DNA of 64,000 bases from Symbiodinium natans (taxonomy: Eukaryota > Sar > Dinophyceae > Suessiales > Symbiodiniaceae). Of the stretch, positions 22,209 to 33,368 are shown piece after piece. Each line of letters opens with the position of its first letter. Position 1 is the stretch's first letter. Position numbers and translations under genes: made by a program. The notes beneath the pieces are model-generated. The model was not told the origin of the DNA. It saw nothing but the letters and a program-made list of their open reading frames with translations, and searched no databases. Where the stretch lies: assembly GCA_905221605.1 (NCBI GenBank), contig CAJNDS010000314.1, forward strand, positions 65,422 through 129,421, read 5' to 3'.

Positions 22209-24235
22209 GAGCTGAGGCAAAGAGGCATGGAGAGATGGAGGCCGACATGGAGAGGATCTGCCAGGACTGCTCGCAGAGCACACAAGGTTTCTGCACCCCT
22301 TCTTGTAGGTTCATGGCTAGCTTTAGGGTTTAGGGTTTAGGGGTTAGGGGTTTAGGGTTTAGGGTTAGGGGGGCTACTTGGGGGTTCACGGCTAGTTCTA
22401 AGTAGGGCTATAAGGACCCTAAGTAAGGTTATCAGTAAAGTTCCCCGGCTTATCACCCTACTTATAGCAACCCAAATTAACCTCCAAGTTTGCGACGCCA
22501 TTGCAATTGGGAGGAGTTCCAGAACAAGCTCGGGGCAAGCTGCTGCCAAGAGGCTACCCGTGAAGTGACCCTAAACCCTTGTCCGGCTCTTAACCTTAAA
22601 CCCTAAACCCTAACGCTCTTAACGCTCTTAACCCTAAACCCTAAACCCTAAACCCTAAACCCTAAACCCCAAACCCCAAACCCCAAACCCTAAACCCTAA
22701 ACCCTCAACCCTGCCACGGGCCGGGGTTTACCATGGCAGTGCAGCCTGGGAGGTGCAGCGGCTTTGCGAGGAGGTCCGGGGAGAAACCGGCCCCGGCCCT
22801 GGTGGTCCGTGGCCCTTTGAAGGGGTTCGGGTTTAGGGTTTAGGGTTTAGGGTTTAGGGTTAGTTTAGGGTTTAGGGTTTAAGGTTTAGGGTTTAGGGTT
22901 TGTGGGGTTTAGGGTTTAGGGTGCCCCAGCCTTGGTGAGCCGCAGCCCCTTCGAAGGGAGGGGTTGTGGGTTTTGGGTTTGGGGCTTTGGGGTTTTGGGT
23001 TTGGGGCTTGGGTTTAGGATCCTAGGGTTTAGGGGTTTAGGGTTTCGAGGTTCAGGGTTTAGAGTTTTTTTTAAATTCAGAGCTATGACAGCTATGACTC
23101 CAAGCTGCTGAGGAGGCCCTTCTTGACACTTGACATCTCTGGACCACATGTGCTCTTAACCCTAAACCCTAAACCCTAAACCCTAAATCCTACACCCTCA
23201 ATTCTAAACCCTAAACCCTGAACCCAAAACCCTGAACCTGCGCAGATCTCTTCGATGTGACATTGTGGCTCAATCGAGCGTAAGGAAGTAGGTCGGGAAC
23301 CTTCACATCCACAGAGGCGCCGTGTCACTTCTGTGTCGCGTGCCCGTCGAAGCGTCCTAGTAGTATGGGGAGACGTCAAAACCCTACACTGTAAACCCTA
23401 GACCCTAAACCCTAAACCCTAAACCCTAAACCCTAAACCCTGAACCCTGAACCCTGAACCCTGAACCCTAAACCCTAAACCCTAAACCCTAAACCCTGAA
23501 ACCCTGAAACCCTGAAACCCTAAACCCTAAACCCTGAACCCTGAACCCTGAACCCTGAAAACTGAAAACCCTAAACCCTAAACCCTAAACCCTAAACCCT
23601 AAACCCTAAACCCTAAACCCTAAACCCTAAACCCTAAACCCTAAACCCTAAACCCTAAACCCTAAACCCTAAGCCATGTGCAGGATGGCTGACTTGCTCT
23701 CTTCTGGAGCGATGCAGGGCAGGGTCACTGGCACACCTCAGAGAACAGCAGTGGGGTTTAGGGTTTAGGGTTTAGGGTTTAGGGTTTAGGGTTTAGGGTT
23801 TAGGGTTTAGGGCTTCGGGTTTCGGGTTTAGGGTTTAGGGCTTCGGGTTTAGGGCTTAGGGTTTAGGGTTTCGGGTTTAGTGGGGCTTGTTGAACTGAGG
23901 CCGCTGTGAGTAGCACAGGCAGTGCATGTCGCAAGCAGGAGCTGGCACGGCATCCACCGCCAGTGTCTGCAAACTCGGCACTTGTATTCGAACTCATGGT
24001 ACTTGAAGGTTCATGGGTAATTATACCTAGGCTCATAAGTACCTAGGTATAGTTGCCCTACTTATAACCCCACTTATGAATACCCAAATGAACCTCCAAG
24101 TACACGTGCAGGCCTTGTAGTTGCAGCTTTCGCCCCGGGATCGACACAACTTGGCTTCAGGCGGCTGCCCGAGCTGCAAACGCGGCTCGCACAAACAACG
24201 CTCCGCAGCTCGACAGCTACAAGAATTGCAGAGAG
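22209..24235 (+). CDS. Scattered exon-like pieces of an unidentified gene
   Basis: Coding-looking islands between arrays: 22208-22290 (AEAKRHGEMEADMERICQD), 22733-22825 (SAAWEVQRLCEEVRGETG) and 24130-24235 (WLQAAARAANAARTNN). All are charged and helix-forming, and all are bounded by telomere-like arrays or F1 elements. They may be one gene. Product unknown. Confidence 0.3.
22374..22489. mobile_element. F1 element, copy 9
   Basis: CTACTTGGGGGTTCACGGCTAG left arm directly after a (TTTAGGG)n array, CCCTAAGTAAGGTTATCAG core and AACCTCCAAG right end. Confidence 0.75.
22570..23070. repeat. Telomere-like arrays of both orientations
   Basis: (CCCTAAA)n with CCCCAAA variants at 22590-22712, (TTTAGGG)n at 22829-22922, and degenerate TTTTGGG/TTTGGGG at 22960-23070. 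A coding-looking island sits between the first two. Confidence 0.85.
23157..23673 (+). repeat. Long (CCCTAAA)n arrays with CCCTGAA blocks
   Basis: 23157-23240 and 23376-23673. The second is the longest array in the window, about 300 bp, with alternating blocks of CCCTAAA and CCCTGAA or CCCTGAAA. Confidence 0.92.
23755..23882 (+). repeat. Telomere-like (TTTAGGG)n array with TTTCGGG variants
   Basis: Starts GGGGTTTAGGG directly after AACAGCAGT, and ends with TTTCGGG/CTTCGGG units. It faces the 23376-23673 array across 80 bp of unique sequence. Confidence 0.9.
23999..24102. mobile_element. F1 element, copy 10
   Basis: GGTACTTGAAGGTTCATGGGTAA left arm; ATACCCAAATGAACCTCCAAGTAC right arm. Terminal inverted repeat clear over about 20 bp. 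Confidence 0.8.
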
Positions 24236-24236
24236 T

Positions 24237-24468
24237 TTTTGGGTTTAGGGTGTAGGGTTTAGGGTTGAGGGTTTAGGGTTTAGGGTTTAGGGTATAACAG
24301 TTTGTTCCTCTCACATGGCCAACTGCCGAAGAGCCGACGTTGTGCGCAGTTTTATTGGCAGTAGCTATGCTCCAACCCTAAACCCTAAACCCTAAAGCCT
24401 AAAGCCTAAAGCCTAAAGCCTAAACCCTAAACCCTAAACCCTAAACCCTAAACCCTAAACCCTAAACA
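24237..24468. repeat. Facing telomere-like arrays
   Basis: (TTTAGGG)n at 24240-24292 and (CCCTAAA)n with CCTAAAG units at 24375-24468. Confidence 0.85.
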
Positions 24469-24570
24469 CGGTGGTTGCCTGTAAAGCATGCGACTTGCGA
24501 AGCCGAGGCCCTTGCAGCCTATGCAGGTGGAGACAGGCCTCGGCTTTGCCTTTGCCTTTGTGAGCCATGT

Positions 24571-24674
24571 GGGGGTTTACCATATGCGGGGTACCTTATT
24601 GCGGTCCATTTTAGTAGGGAATCCTACTATTTGGGGTCTATATTTCAGGGTCCCTGATTTTCGTAAACCCCCCC
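24571..24674 (+). mobile_element. F5 element, copy 2
   Basis: GGGGGTTTACCATATGCGGGG left; GGGGTACCTTATTGCGGTCC inner; TTTTCGTAAACCCCC right. Confidence 0.75.
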
Positions 24675-25065
24675 CCCCCTTTGTGCAGTTTTTTGGGTGT
24701 TTTCTGATGTTTAAGCAGCAGCGTCTCGTGGCAGGGTCGGCCCCGGCCCAACCTGGGATCAGTATGAATGATGCCATGTTCGTAAAAGTCCCGGCCCGAG
24801 CTTTTCTATTGATGGAGATGCGAAGGACTTAGACAGGATCAGGAGTTGGGAGTTGCTGAGTGTGCCAGTTCTTGCGCAAGGCAATGGTACCTTTCTCTCC
24901 ATCTCCTGCTTCCGTCTCGCTTTGTCCCTGAGGACGGTGATTCTCCAAAGAAGATTCACACGTCAATGTTCGCAGGAGGAGACGAGGCTTGTGAACAAAC
25001 GGTCGTGACAGCTTTTATCCAGTGTGTGTGGCTGCCTGTGTGTTCCCGCTGTTCCGGGTTCATCC

Positions 25066-28000
25066 GGGTTCCAGGGGCAAAGGAAGGGCGGCCGAGGACG
25101 CAACCAGCGGAAGAACCAGCCAAGCCCTCAAGTCTTTGCCTTCAAAGCTCCACGGAGTCCTTGGAGCCAAGAGCCCTCTCTGAGGACGCCACAAGCGCAG
25201 TCCCCACCGGCTGCTGGATGGGCTCCTCCTCCACCTCAGGCGAAGGGCGGTGTTTATCTGTGCCAGCGGTGTCACGGCGAGCTTGCTTGCATGTGTGCCG
25301 GCTGGAGGCACTCCCGCCGGATCTGGCGGCGTGACCCGGAAAGCAGTAAAGCAACCAACACAGTCGGGTGTGTCAGGACAGCTGCCTAGACGTGCACATG
25401 GAGAAGTTGCTCTTGGTCACGATCTTTGTTGCACTCAGGTTTGGAGCGTATCCCAACCCCTATGCAGGGATGCCGCTTCCCTACGCGCCGGGTCCACCCC
25501 CAGCGGGTGGTTACAACGCGTACATTCCGCCTTGTCCTTACGCTCGGCTTTGTGCAGACACCTCTTCGCTTCTCGTTGTCGCGGCTGGTTCCCCAAGTTC
25601 TGTTAAGTTCTCAAGATCTCTGTGAGGTACCCTACTCAGCCCTACACAATGATGCCGCCGCCGCCGATGTACCCAGGCGCAACAAACCCCTAAACCCTAG
25701 ACCCGAATAAAACCCCTAAACCCTAAACCCTTAACCCTTAACCCTAAACCCTAAACCCTTAACCCTTAACCCTAAACCCAGTCTGTGGGTACTCTGATGG
25801 ACTCCGCGCTCGGACAGGAATGCCTGCCATGCCGATGTTCCCTCATATGCCTGTGCCGACAATGCCTGAGTGCCTTGGCTGCGTATCTCCTCATGTTGCC
25901 TTAGGGTTTCGGGTTAGGGTTTAGGATTTAGGGTTTAGGGTTTCGGGTTGAGGGTTTAGGGTTTTGGGTGTCGTCCGCTACATTTTCTGGTCTTTTAGGG
26001 AGTCGTCTGCACATCATTTCATTGTCACATTTTGTCATGTTGTGTCAGCCCTATCTGTTCTCCCGGCTCAAGCTGCTCAGCTATGCTCAGGCAAACGGCT
26101 GCATCATCCAAGAACGTACCGGCCCGAGCTCCCCACACCTTTCTTCTGCAGATGTCAGTATGCTACCCTAAGCCCTAAACCTCAAGATCCTAAACCCCCA
26201 AGCCTCTAACCCTAAACCCCAACACCCCAAACCCTAAACCCCCAACCCTAAACCCCCAGGCCCGAAACCCCTAAAACCCTAAATCCCCAGAATCCCCCCC
26301 CCCCCCAACCCACAAACCCTAATCCCCTAAACCCTAAATCCCCCAAAACCCCCAAACCCGCAAGCCCTAACCTCAAACCCCAAATCCCTCAAAGCCACCC
26401 AACTCTCAAGCCCTAACCTCAAAACCTTTCCCCGAAGCCCCCAAACTCTCAAACCCTAACCTCAAACCCTAAATCCTTCAAAATCCCCAAACTCTCAAAC
26501 CCGAACCTGCATCCCCCAAATCCCCCAAGACCCCCAAACTCTCAAACCCTGACCTCAAACCCTAAATCCCGCCAAACCTCCCAGCTCTCAAACCCTACAT
26601 CCCCCCAAAGCCCCCAAACTCTCAAACCCCAACCTCAATTCCACCCAAAATCCCTTAAAACCCTCAACCCCGACAATGATTCTGCATGATTCTGCCATCT
26701 GCGGGTTTACGCAAATAGGGGACCTCCAATCTATGACCCCAACTACCAGGATTCCCTTCTAGTAAGGACCCCACTAAGGCACCCCTTAACTCGGAAACCT
26801 CCAGCTTGTCCGAGGCGAAGTCGCGCAACAAGCCTGAGGCAGGCGGAGGACGAATCCCGGCAGAGCCGTCTGTGGGACAGAGGGTTTAGGGTTTAGGGTT
26901 CAGGGTTTAGGGTTTAGGGTTTAGGGTTCAAGGTTCAGGGTTCAGGGTTTAGGGTTTTTAGGGTTTATTTGCACAGTGGCGTGTGTGGACCAGTGATTGC
27001 ATGTTGGCTGTTGGCTGGCCGTTTCTTCCTCTGGGTTGCTGCAGAGTACTTTTACGACTGTTTCCGCATGTGGGCATTTTCCAAAAATAGGGGGACTTCC
27101 TTGTACACCTCAAGATGGTATATGGGTGGTCGTCAAAAATATGATCTCTTTTGGGGTACCCTAAATATTAGGTGCCGTTTGATAATAGGGATCCAAAAAA
27201 GGACCATAATTTTGACAACCACCCATATGGGGGTTACGAAATTAGGGGTACCTTCTTGCGGTCCTCATTTTTAGGGAACCCTACTACTTTGGGGGTCTAT
27301 ATTAGGGGTCCCTTATTTTCGCAAACCCCATATCCCTTCTTGTAGGAGCTTCAAAAAAAGGGGCACAACCCCTACTTTCGGAACTCCTGTGCGCTTGCGC
27401 TCCTTCTTCCTGCAGGAGGAGGCAAGAACGCCCGCGAGCCGAAGGGCAAGAGGCGGACCAAGGCCCCCAGCAGTTCAATGCGCTGGCCCTTCACGGGCTC
27501 AAGGTAGAACAAAAGCAACCCCTGGTGGCTTCGGGTTTGGCTTGCCGATGTTCAGCCTGAAATTCCTGTCCGCAGTTCTATATGAGGTGCTTCGCGGAAA
27601 GGCTGCAGCAATTACTTTAACTTCAGTCCCGATATGTCACAACATGTCCCAACACACATGGTGCAAGGCGAAAATTGAGTGAATGCATAATGCGCACATA
27701 CGTTCCACCTGTCACGGGGAACAGGATGGCGAGATAAAGCCATGTGAACATGTTCAGCACTGCTATGCTATTGGTCCAAAAAACCTCAAAACAAGATCGT
27801 GGTTCAGGCGCTGACTTTGTCTATTTGACACCCACGCAAGAGTAGCAGAAGAAACGAGCCCTTTGCCGGAGAAACAGGAGCCGTTCCGACCCTAAACCCG
27901 AAGCCCCTCCAGCACCCTGCAGCCCTTCTGTTTTCTAAAGCCGGCAGCAGAGAACATGTAGACCACACTCCCATTCTTGGGCTGTCTTGAAGCATGCGAG

Positions 28001-31000
28001 CGAATCCTTCTTTTCGACTGCGCGTGGTTCTTGACTTGCTTGCTACCTCGCATCATGCTGGAGTCCAAGAAGGATGTCTGGTGCACATGGCACGGTTCTG
28101 TCAGGGTCAGGCAATCTGTTTCTGACCCATTGCATACGACAAAATCAGTTCTGTGAAGCATGCCGGTCTTTTCTGTACAATACCTCAAAACCGGGGCAGC
28201 TTCCTCACAGCTTACCCAGAGACTCCCAAACCCCTGAATTAAGGAATATCCCTTAAATCATAATAGGAACCCGAATATGATTTAAGGTACATTCCCTAGT
28301 TAAGAGGTTTCGGAGTCTCTGGGTAAGCACGCCACATGTGGGGAGTGGCATCTCTTGGTCAGGGCAAGAACGCCAAGGACCTCCGCCGATGTGGTGAAGG
28401 GAGCCGTGGGCAGTTGAGGGCCTTTCCCTTTTGAACCATTCCATGTTAGGGTTTAGGGTTTAGGGTTTAGGGGTTAGGGCAGTCCTCTTGAGATCGGACC
28501 AGCCTTGCTGTGTGAATTGGAGCGCGGTTTAGGGAGGTAGGTTTCAGGTGACCACGCTTTTGCTGCTTTGAAGGGGCCATCTTGTCTGACGCCACTTGCG
28601 CTCATGGAGCTCTGCAAAGGACGAGCCGAGCGCCGCAATCGAAGACGATGCAAACCTCAGCCTGTTGTTGAACCAGGCGTCAACGGAACTGCAAATCCCT
28701 AAACCCCTAAACCCCTAAACCCCTAAACCCCTAAACCCCTAAACCCCTAAACCCCTAAACCCCTAAACCCCTAAACCCCTAAACCCCTAAGCCCCTAAAC
28801 CCTAAACCCCTAAACCCCTAAACCCCTATGCTTCAAGCGACGAGATACTTGGGTTTGGCCAGCCTGAGATAGCCGGCGCAAGCTAAATTCTAGGGGCATA
28901 GTCAATGTGATTGCCGGTCCCCTGGGCATTCGGAAGGTTCGGCGGAAGCAGCGAGATGTGACACTCGAGGAGGTTTTGACCGAGAATTTGGTCGTGGAGT
29001 TCGCAAAGGACTGTCCGTGCATGGGGGGGAAGAGTTTGGAAGCTTCTGAATGGCTCGCAGCTCTTGCCAGGATCAGCATGGCAGTCGATTTCTGCAGCAG
29101 AAGTTGGATGAGGTTGGTTATGCAGTGTACTGTGGATTTCTGAAGCAGACGACGGTTGACATGGTAAGCCTGCATTCCATCGCGCACGTCTATGACGAAG
29201 GTAGATGCAGGTCAGAAAAGAAACTTTGTTGCCGCAAGTCCTGCCCTGACCCCGCGAAGGCATCGCCTGATGTCAAGCAACGGGTCTACGCGGTGCGCCC
29301 GATGCGTTGTATGGGGGTTAAGGGTTTAGGGTTCGGGGTTTAGGGTTTAGGGTTTAGGAAGCCATACACGAGAAGCAGTGAGCCTGGTTTCGGTTTGCTT
29401 CAGTATCGATGAGCCTTCTTGTGCAGGCGATTCAGGATGATGCTGCAGAACTGTCCAAGGAAGTCTTCGCCAACCATGTGGCAGGGATCCTCAGCAACTT
29501 TCTTTGCCTCTTAGAGCGGCTGGTGTGATGGTTGTTCGTTTTGCTGCTTTTCATCTGTTCAGCTTTGATCTCAGACATTGTCGGCATACATGTTCACGTG
29601 TACCGCTGGTTCATCATGGGAGCCCTGAGATAATGTGCGGTAAGAGAGACCCCCGGAGAAGCTCACGTCTTGAAGGGTTGGTGCAAAATCCTATCTCTTG
29701 CTGCAGCGAACAGCCCGAAACCCCAAAACCCCAAAACCCTAAACCCTAAACCCTAAACCCTAAACCCTAAACCCTAAACCCTAAACCCTAAACCCTCAGC
29801 CCCCTCTCGCAGCGCAGGTCCAGAAGATTTTTGACACTGCAGACACAGAGCTCGGGACTTGGCTGGTCTGTTGCTTGGGATGTTCGGGTGGTGCGGTTCT
29901 TGAGGACCTAAGCCCTCAAACCGAAACCCTAAACCGCCGAAACCCTAAACCCTAAATCCGAAGCCCTAAATCCGAAAATCCGAAACTTCGAAACCCTAAA
30001 CCCTAAACCCGAAACCCTAAACCCTTATGCCGGAGTATCTTCATGGTTGGTCTTCCCTCGTTTCTGTCTGCCCTTTGACTCTCGGCCCAGGCAGAAGAAG
30101 GCGGAAGTCTGCAGAGATGAGCAATGTCACGTGTCACTCCACACTGCAAGGGGGAGCTGTTGGAGATGTGCCTTGAGCCAATCCCCTCTCGCCCGCTTTG
30201 TGCCCAATGTTGCTGTGTTGTCCCATCTAGGCGTTTGCGAGAATGTATAGGGTTTAGGGCTAGGGTTATAGGGTTTAGAGTTTAGGGTTTAGGACTTAGG
30301 GTTTAGGGTGGCATCCTGTGGCATTTTCTGGCATCCTGTGGCAGGCCTTGGTGCGGGCGCTGGCGGACAACGTCGCGGCGCTCTCGCAAGACCAGTACGG
30401 CTGCCGCGTCATCCAGAAAGTGCCTGGGGAGAATGGCGGTTTAGGGTTTAGGTTTTAGGGTTTAGGGTTTAGGGTGTAGGGTTCAGAGGCCTTGCCGTGG
30501 GAGTGCCAGATGATCACAGTGCTGACGGTTCAGGCCATTCAGGCTGTCTCCAAAGAGTCCCAGCAGCAGATTGCGCGGGAGCTGGAGGATCACGTCGAGT
30601 CCTGCATCAGGAGACCCTGTGATGTCTCTCGAGTTAGGTCTCTCGAGTTGGGTCTCTACCCATAGTATCACAGCCATAGCCAGCCGGCTCGCCTTGATAT
30701 CCACGTTGCATAGGGGGGTGTACGTGTTTCTGATGGTTTGCAGGAACATGCATGGAAATCATGCCCCTTGCCTGCCAACTTGGCACCGAGCTTTGGTACT
30801 TGTATGGTGCTGTGAATGAGCTGGGGTGAGTTGGGGTGCCTCAACTTAGCCGGCTCGTTCTACCCAGAGGTCTCATGATGTTTCTGCTTTTCTTACTCTG
30901 GTACCGTATGAGGTGATTCAAAAGTGCATCGAGCAGATGCCGCCGGACTCCGTCAACTTCGTCATCAAAGCTGCTCCTGACCCAGATGTCCTTGCAGATT

Positions 31001-33257
31001 TCTGCGGCGTGGGCAGGACCTAAGGGTGAAATCTGGCTGTGCATCCTTGGGTCAGGTGGAACAGAAGGCTGAAGATACTGCGAAGCACGTGCCACGACCT
31101 CAGCTGCTTTGTGCATGAGGCTTCTTGTGCAAGGGGTTGCTTTGCTGATGCCTCCACTGATGCATCTGACTCCCAAGCTGCTTCTGACCATTTTTACTTC
31201 CATTTGCTTAAGAACCCTAAAAAATGTGTAGTATCAACCCCGATATTGCCCTTATAAGGAAGATAAATTTCATTTCTTGGGGGGCTCTTAAGCAAATGAA
31301 TTCCATTTCTTGGGGGGGTTCTTAAGCAAATAGTGAATTGCCTTGTCCTTGTTTACCTTGGCCCTGGCTCTCGGGCCTTGATATGCCAATTGGTCGGGCT
31401 GGTCAGAGTATGTGAGATACCCGTGGTCACACGTCTGAGAGCGACTTTGTGCTAAATGCTGCTGAGAGACGGCCTTGCTGATTGCAATTCGGTGGGCGGT
31501 TACTGCAGCAGGTTGTTCCGCAAATTTCGCATTGTTTGCGAGACCGAGGTACGGCTGCCGTGTGATCCAGCGCCTTCTGGAGCACTGCGTTTCAGCGCAG
31601 CTGGAGCCAATGCAACTCGACTTTTAAGACCGTTGCATCGTGTCCTCAGAACAGAAGTGGGGAGTTGCATGTTGGTGGTCGCCACGTTTGGGCCCTGTTT
31701 TGGTGTCTTTGAGTTACACACAAGCCCGAAGTGGGCATCCGCAGGTTGGAGAAAATCCTTATGAATGTGGCCGTTCTGGCAAAAGATGCCTACGGCAACT
31801 ATGCTCTGCACTCAGTCAGCGAGGGCTGGGGCAAATAGTCGGAGGCCGCCATCGGCAACATGCTTTTTTCAAAACTGCCGTAGCTTCTGATGGGGGCGCC
31901 ATGTTCACACAGATGAAGGAAAATCCGCAAAACACTCACAGAGAGACAGTTCCTGGGACTCCAGAACTCCACGTTGACCGTTCGAGGTTCAGGTCTCGAG
32001 TAGCCTTAACTGTGCCCTGATGCCGTTCTTGTCCTCTGGGGACTTCTGTGCCGTAGCTGCCCTAACCAGCTCTCCTTCTCAATTAAAGGCAATGATGACG
32101 GTGCGGAGATGTAAATCTCCTGAATTCCTGTCTAGCCCAATCGCTTGCTGTTCATCCGTCCGTGTGTAGAGCAAGCCAGGTGGAGAGGCGTCAACATCAT
32201 GAAAGAAGAGCAGAAACAATTCGACCAGAATGTCTCTGAGCCTGCTCGCTGCAGGTGGTGCAGCACATGCTCGAGCACGGCCGCAAGGAGGACAAGAAAC
32301 GTGCCTCGGGCAGAAGGAGCAACAGTAGCCACAAATGTTGCATCAACGTAGCTAGCTCACTAGGTTTCGCCGCAACTTAAGAGGCTCACAAGTTCCCAAA
32401 TTCTCTAGCCGCCACCGGACTACAGGTTTTTTTTTAGGTTTAGGGCTTGGGGTTGAGGGTTTAGGGTTCAGAATCGCAGACATGAGTCCCAGGTATCATC
32501 GAGACGATCCGGCAAAACATTGCCGAGTTCTCGAAGGAAAAGTTCTCGAGCAATGCGGCTTTGCCTGAGATTGCCTGAGTCTAGCTCTGGACTGCTAGCA
32601 ATGTGTGCCGTGCGGACTTTTGCTTGGACCAAGAGCCTACCCTAGACCACAAACCCAAGAAACACTAAAAACCCACAAAAGCCCGACACAGGCCTTATAA
32701 ACAGCTATTTTCAACCCTATTAAACTCGGTAAACACCCTCTAAACACCCTAAACCAGTCCAGTGCTTCGACACGGCACCTACCAGGTGGTCGAGAAGTGT
32801 TTCGAGGCGGCCACTGTGGGCGAAAATGCGGATGACCCGATGATCCAGCAGGACTTCGTATGACTTGTGCCTCATGTTCGACAGTAAGTTGTTAGGGGCC
32901 CAGAAGCATGCAGCGCCAAGTCGATACATGAAACACGTCCGAGAATCCACATCGATGAAATGCCCGCAGTTCGCCTGCCCCAGTGGAGGAGCGCAACTTG
33001 CTGATGCGAACGGTTCTAGAGAGGCCGCAGTTCCTGATTGGAGACGCACAGACAACTGAAAGGATGAGCTGTCGTAGCATCCCCTGGCCAAACCGTAATT
33101 CTGCACCAAACGTCTGAGGCCGGAAGTCATCTATGCAATGTGCACCAACACCTTCGGCAACTACGTTGCCCGCCTGGCACATTTACGCTCGGGGGCCGTG
33201 TTCTATTGGGGGGGCCAAAGTGGCTTGCTTGTGTTCTCGGAAGGCTGCAGGAACTAG
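25066..33257 (+). CDS. Pumilio-family (PUF) RNA-binding protein, multi-exon
   Basis: PUF proteins bind UGUA-type 3' UTR motifs and repress or localise mRNA. The N-terminal part is low-complexity: RG-rich KGGRGRNQRK at 25066, Pro/Tyr/Met-rich GMPLPYAPGPPPAGG at 25440 and MMPPPPMYPG at 25640, KGKRRTK at 27430. All eight repeats are traceable: R1 VVEFAKD then DQHGSRFLQQKLDE (28930-29115), R2 KEVFANHV then VQKIFD (29425; 29810), R3 QYGCRVIQK (30345-30419), R4 VIQKCIEQMPPDSVNFVI (30913), R5 YGCRVIQRLLEHC (31547), R6 DAYGNYALH and VVQHMLEHG (31750; 32245), R7 FSKEKFSSN and VVEKCFEAA (32490; 32790), R8 NTFGNYVARL (33125). Stop at 33255-33257. The base-contacting residues that can be read agree with canonical Pumilio. 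The true start is not located and the extreme 5' exons are uncertain. Confidence 0.88.
25687..25780 (+). repeat. Telomere-like (CCCTAAA/CCCTTAA)n array
   Basis: Starts at the exon end CCAGGCGCAACAAAC and contains CCCTTAA variants. Confidence 0.85.
26165..26665 (+). repeat. Highly degenerate C-rich telomere-like region
   Basis: About 500 bp of CCCTAAA, CCCCAAA, CTCAAAC and CCCTAAC units in irregular order; an old, decayed array. Confidence 0.75.
26702..26792 (+). mobile_element. F5 element, copy 3 (diverged)
   Basis: GCGGGTTTACGCAAATAGGGGACC left, GGACCCCACTAAGGCACCCC right. The far end is not clear. Confidence 0.55.
26882..26966 (+). repeat. Telomere-like (TTTAGGG)n array with TTCAGGG
   Basis: Short intronic array in the PUF gene. 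Confidence 0.85.
27118..27229 (-). mobile_element. F4 element, copy 2 (reverse of copy 1)
   Basis: ATATGGGTGGTCGTCAAAA left and TTTTGACAACCACCCATAT right. GGATCCCTATTATCAAACGGC is read on the minus strand, matching copy 1 at 18836. Confidence 0.85.
27230..27331 (+). mobile_element. F5 element, copy 4, abutting F4
   Basis: GGGGGTTACGAAATTAGGGGTACC left, GGGGGTCTATATTAGGGGTCC inner, TTTTCGCAAACCCC right. It starts where the F4 copy ends, and AAAATAGGGGGACTTCC left of F4 looks like another element's arm, so this is a nested cluster. Confidence 0.75.
28211..28326. mobile_element. F3 element, copy 2 (complete)
   Basis: Perfect 16-bp terminal inverted repeat, CTTACCCAGAGACTCC and GGAGTCTCTGGGTAAG. 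Inner AATTAAGGAATATCCCTTAAATC opposed to GATTTAAGGTACATTCC. It lies in the PUF gene. Confidence 0.85.
28697..28828 (+). repeat. Variant telomere-like (CCCCTAAA)n array
   Basis: Sixteen or so units of the 8-bp variant CCCCTAAA, almost perfect, just upstream of the first PUF repeat exon. Confidence 0.9.
29717..30028 (+). repeat. Telomere-like (CCCTAAA)n arrays
   Basis: 29717-29797 (regular) and 29920-30028 (with CCGAAAC and ATCCGAA variants) on both sides of a PUF exon region. Confidence 0.82.
30246..30482 (+). repeat. Telomere-like (TTTAGGG)n arrays around PUF repeat 3
   Basis: 30246-30310 and 30438-30482 flank the exon QYGCRVIQK. The region before the exon also has a direct repeat of GGCATCCTGTGGCA. 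Confidence 0.82.
31200..31332. mobile_element. F6 inverted-repeat element
   Basis: CATTTGCTTAAGAACCC at the left; GGGTTCTTAAGCAAAT at the right, and a second copy of the right arm (CTCTTAAGCAAATG, TCCATTTCTTGGGGGG) just inside, so the right end is duplicated in tandem. In a PUF intron. Confidence 0.7.
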
Positions 33258-33368
33258 CGTCCATGAGGCTGGCTCAGCAAATCCGCAAACACACGCAAGC
33301 TCGTCCGCAAAGCAACTCCGCTACCTGTCTAGTGTTGGCAGACAAGGCAGTGCACAGTCAGAGCAGCC

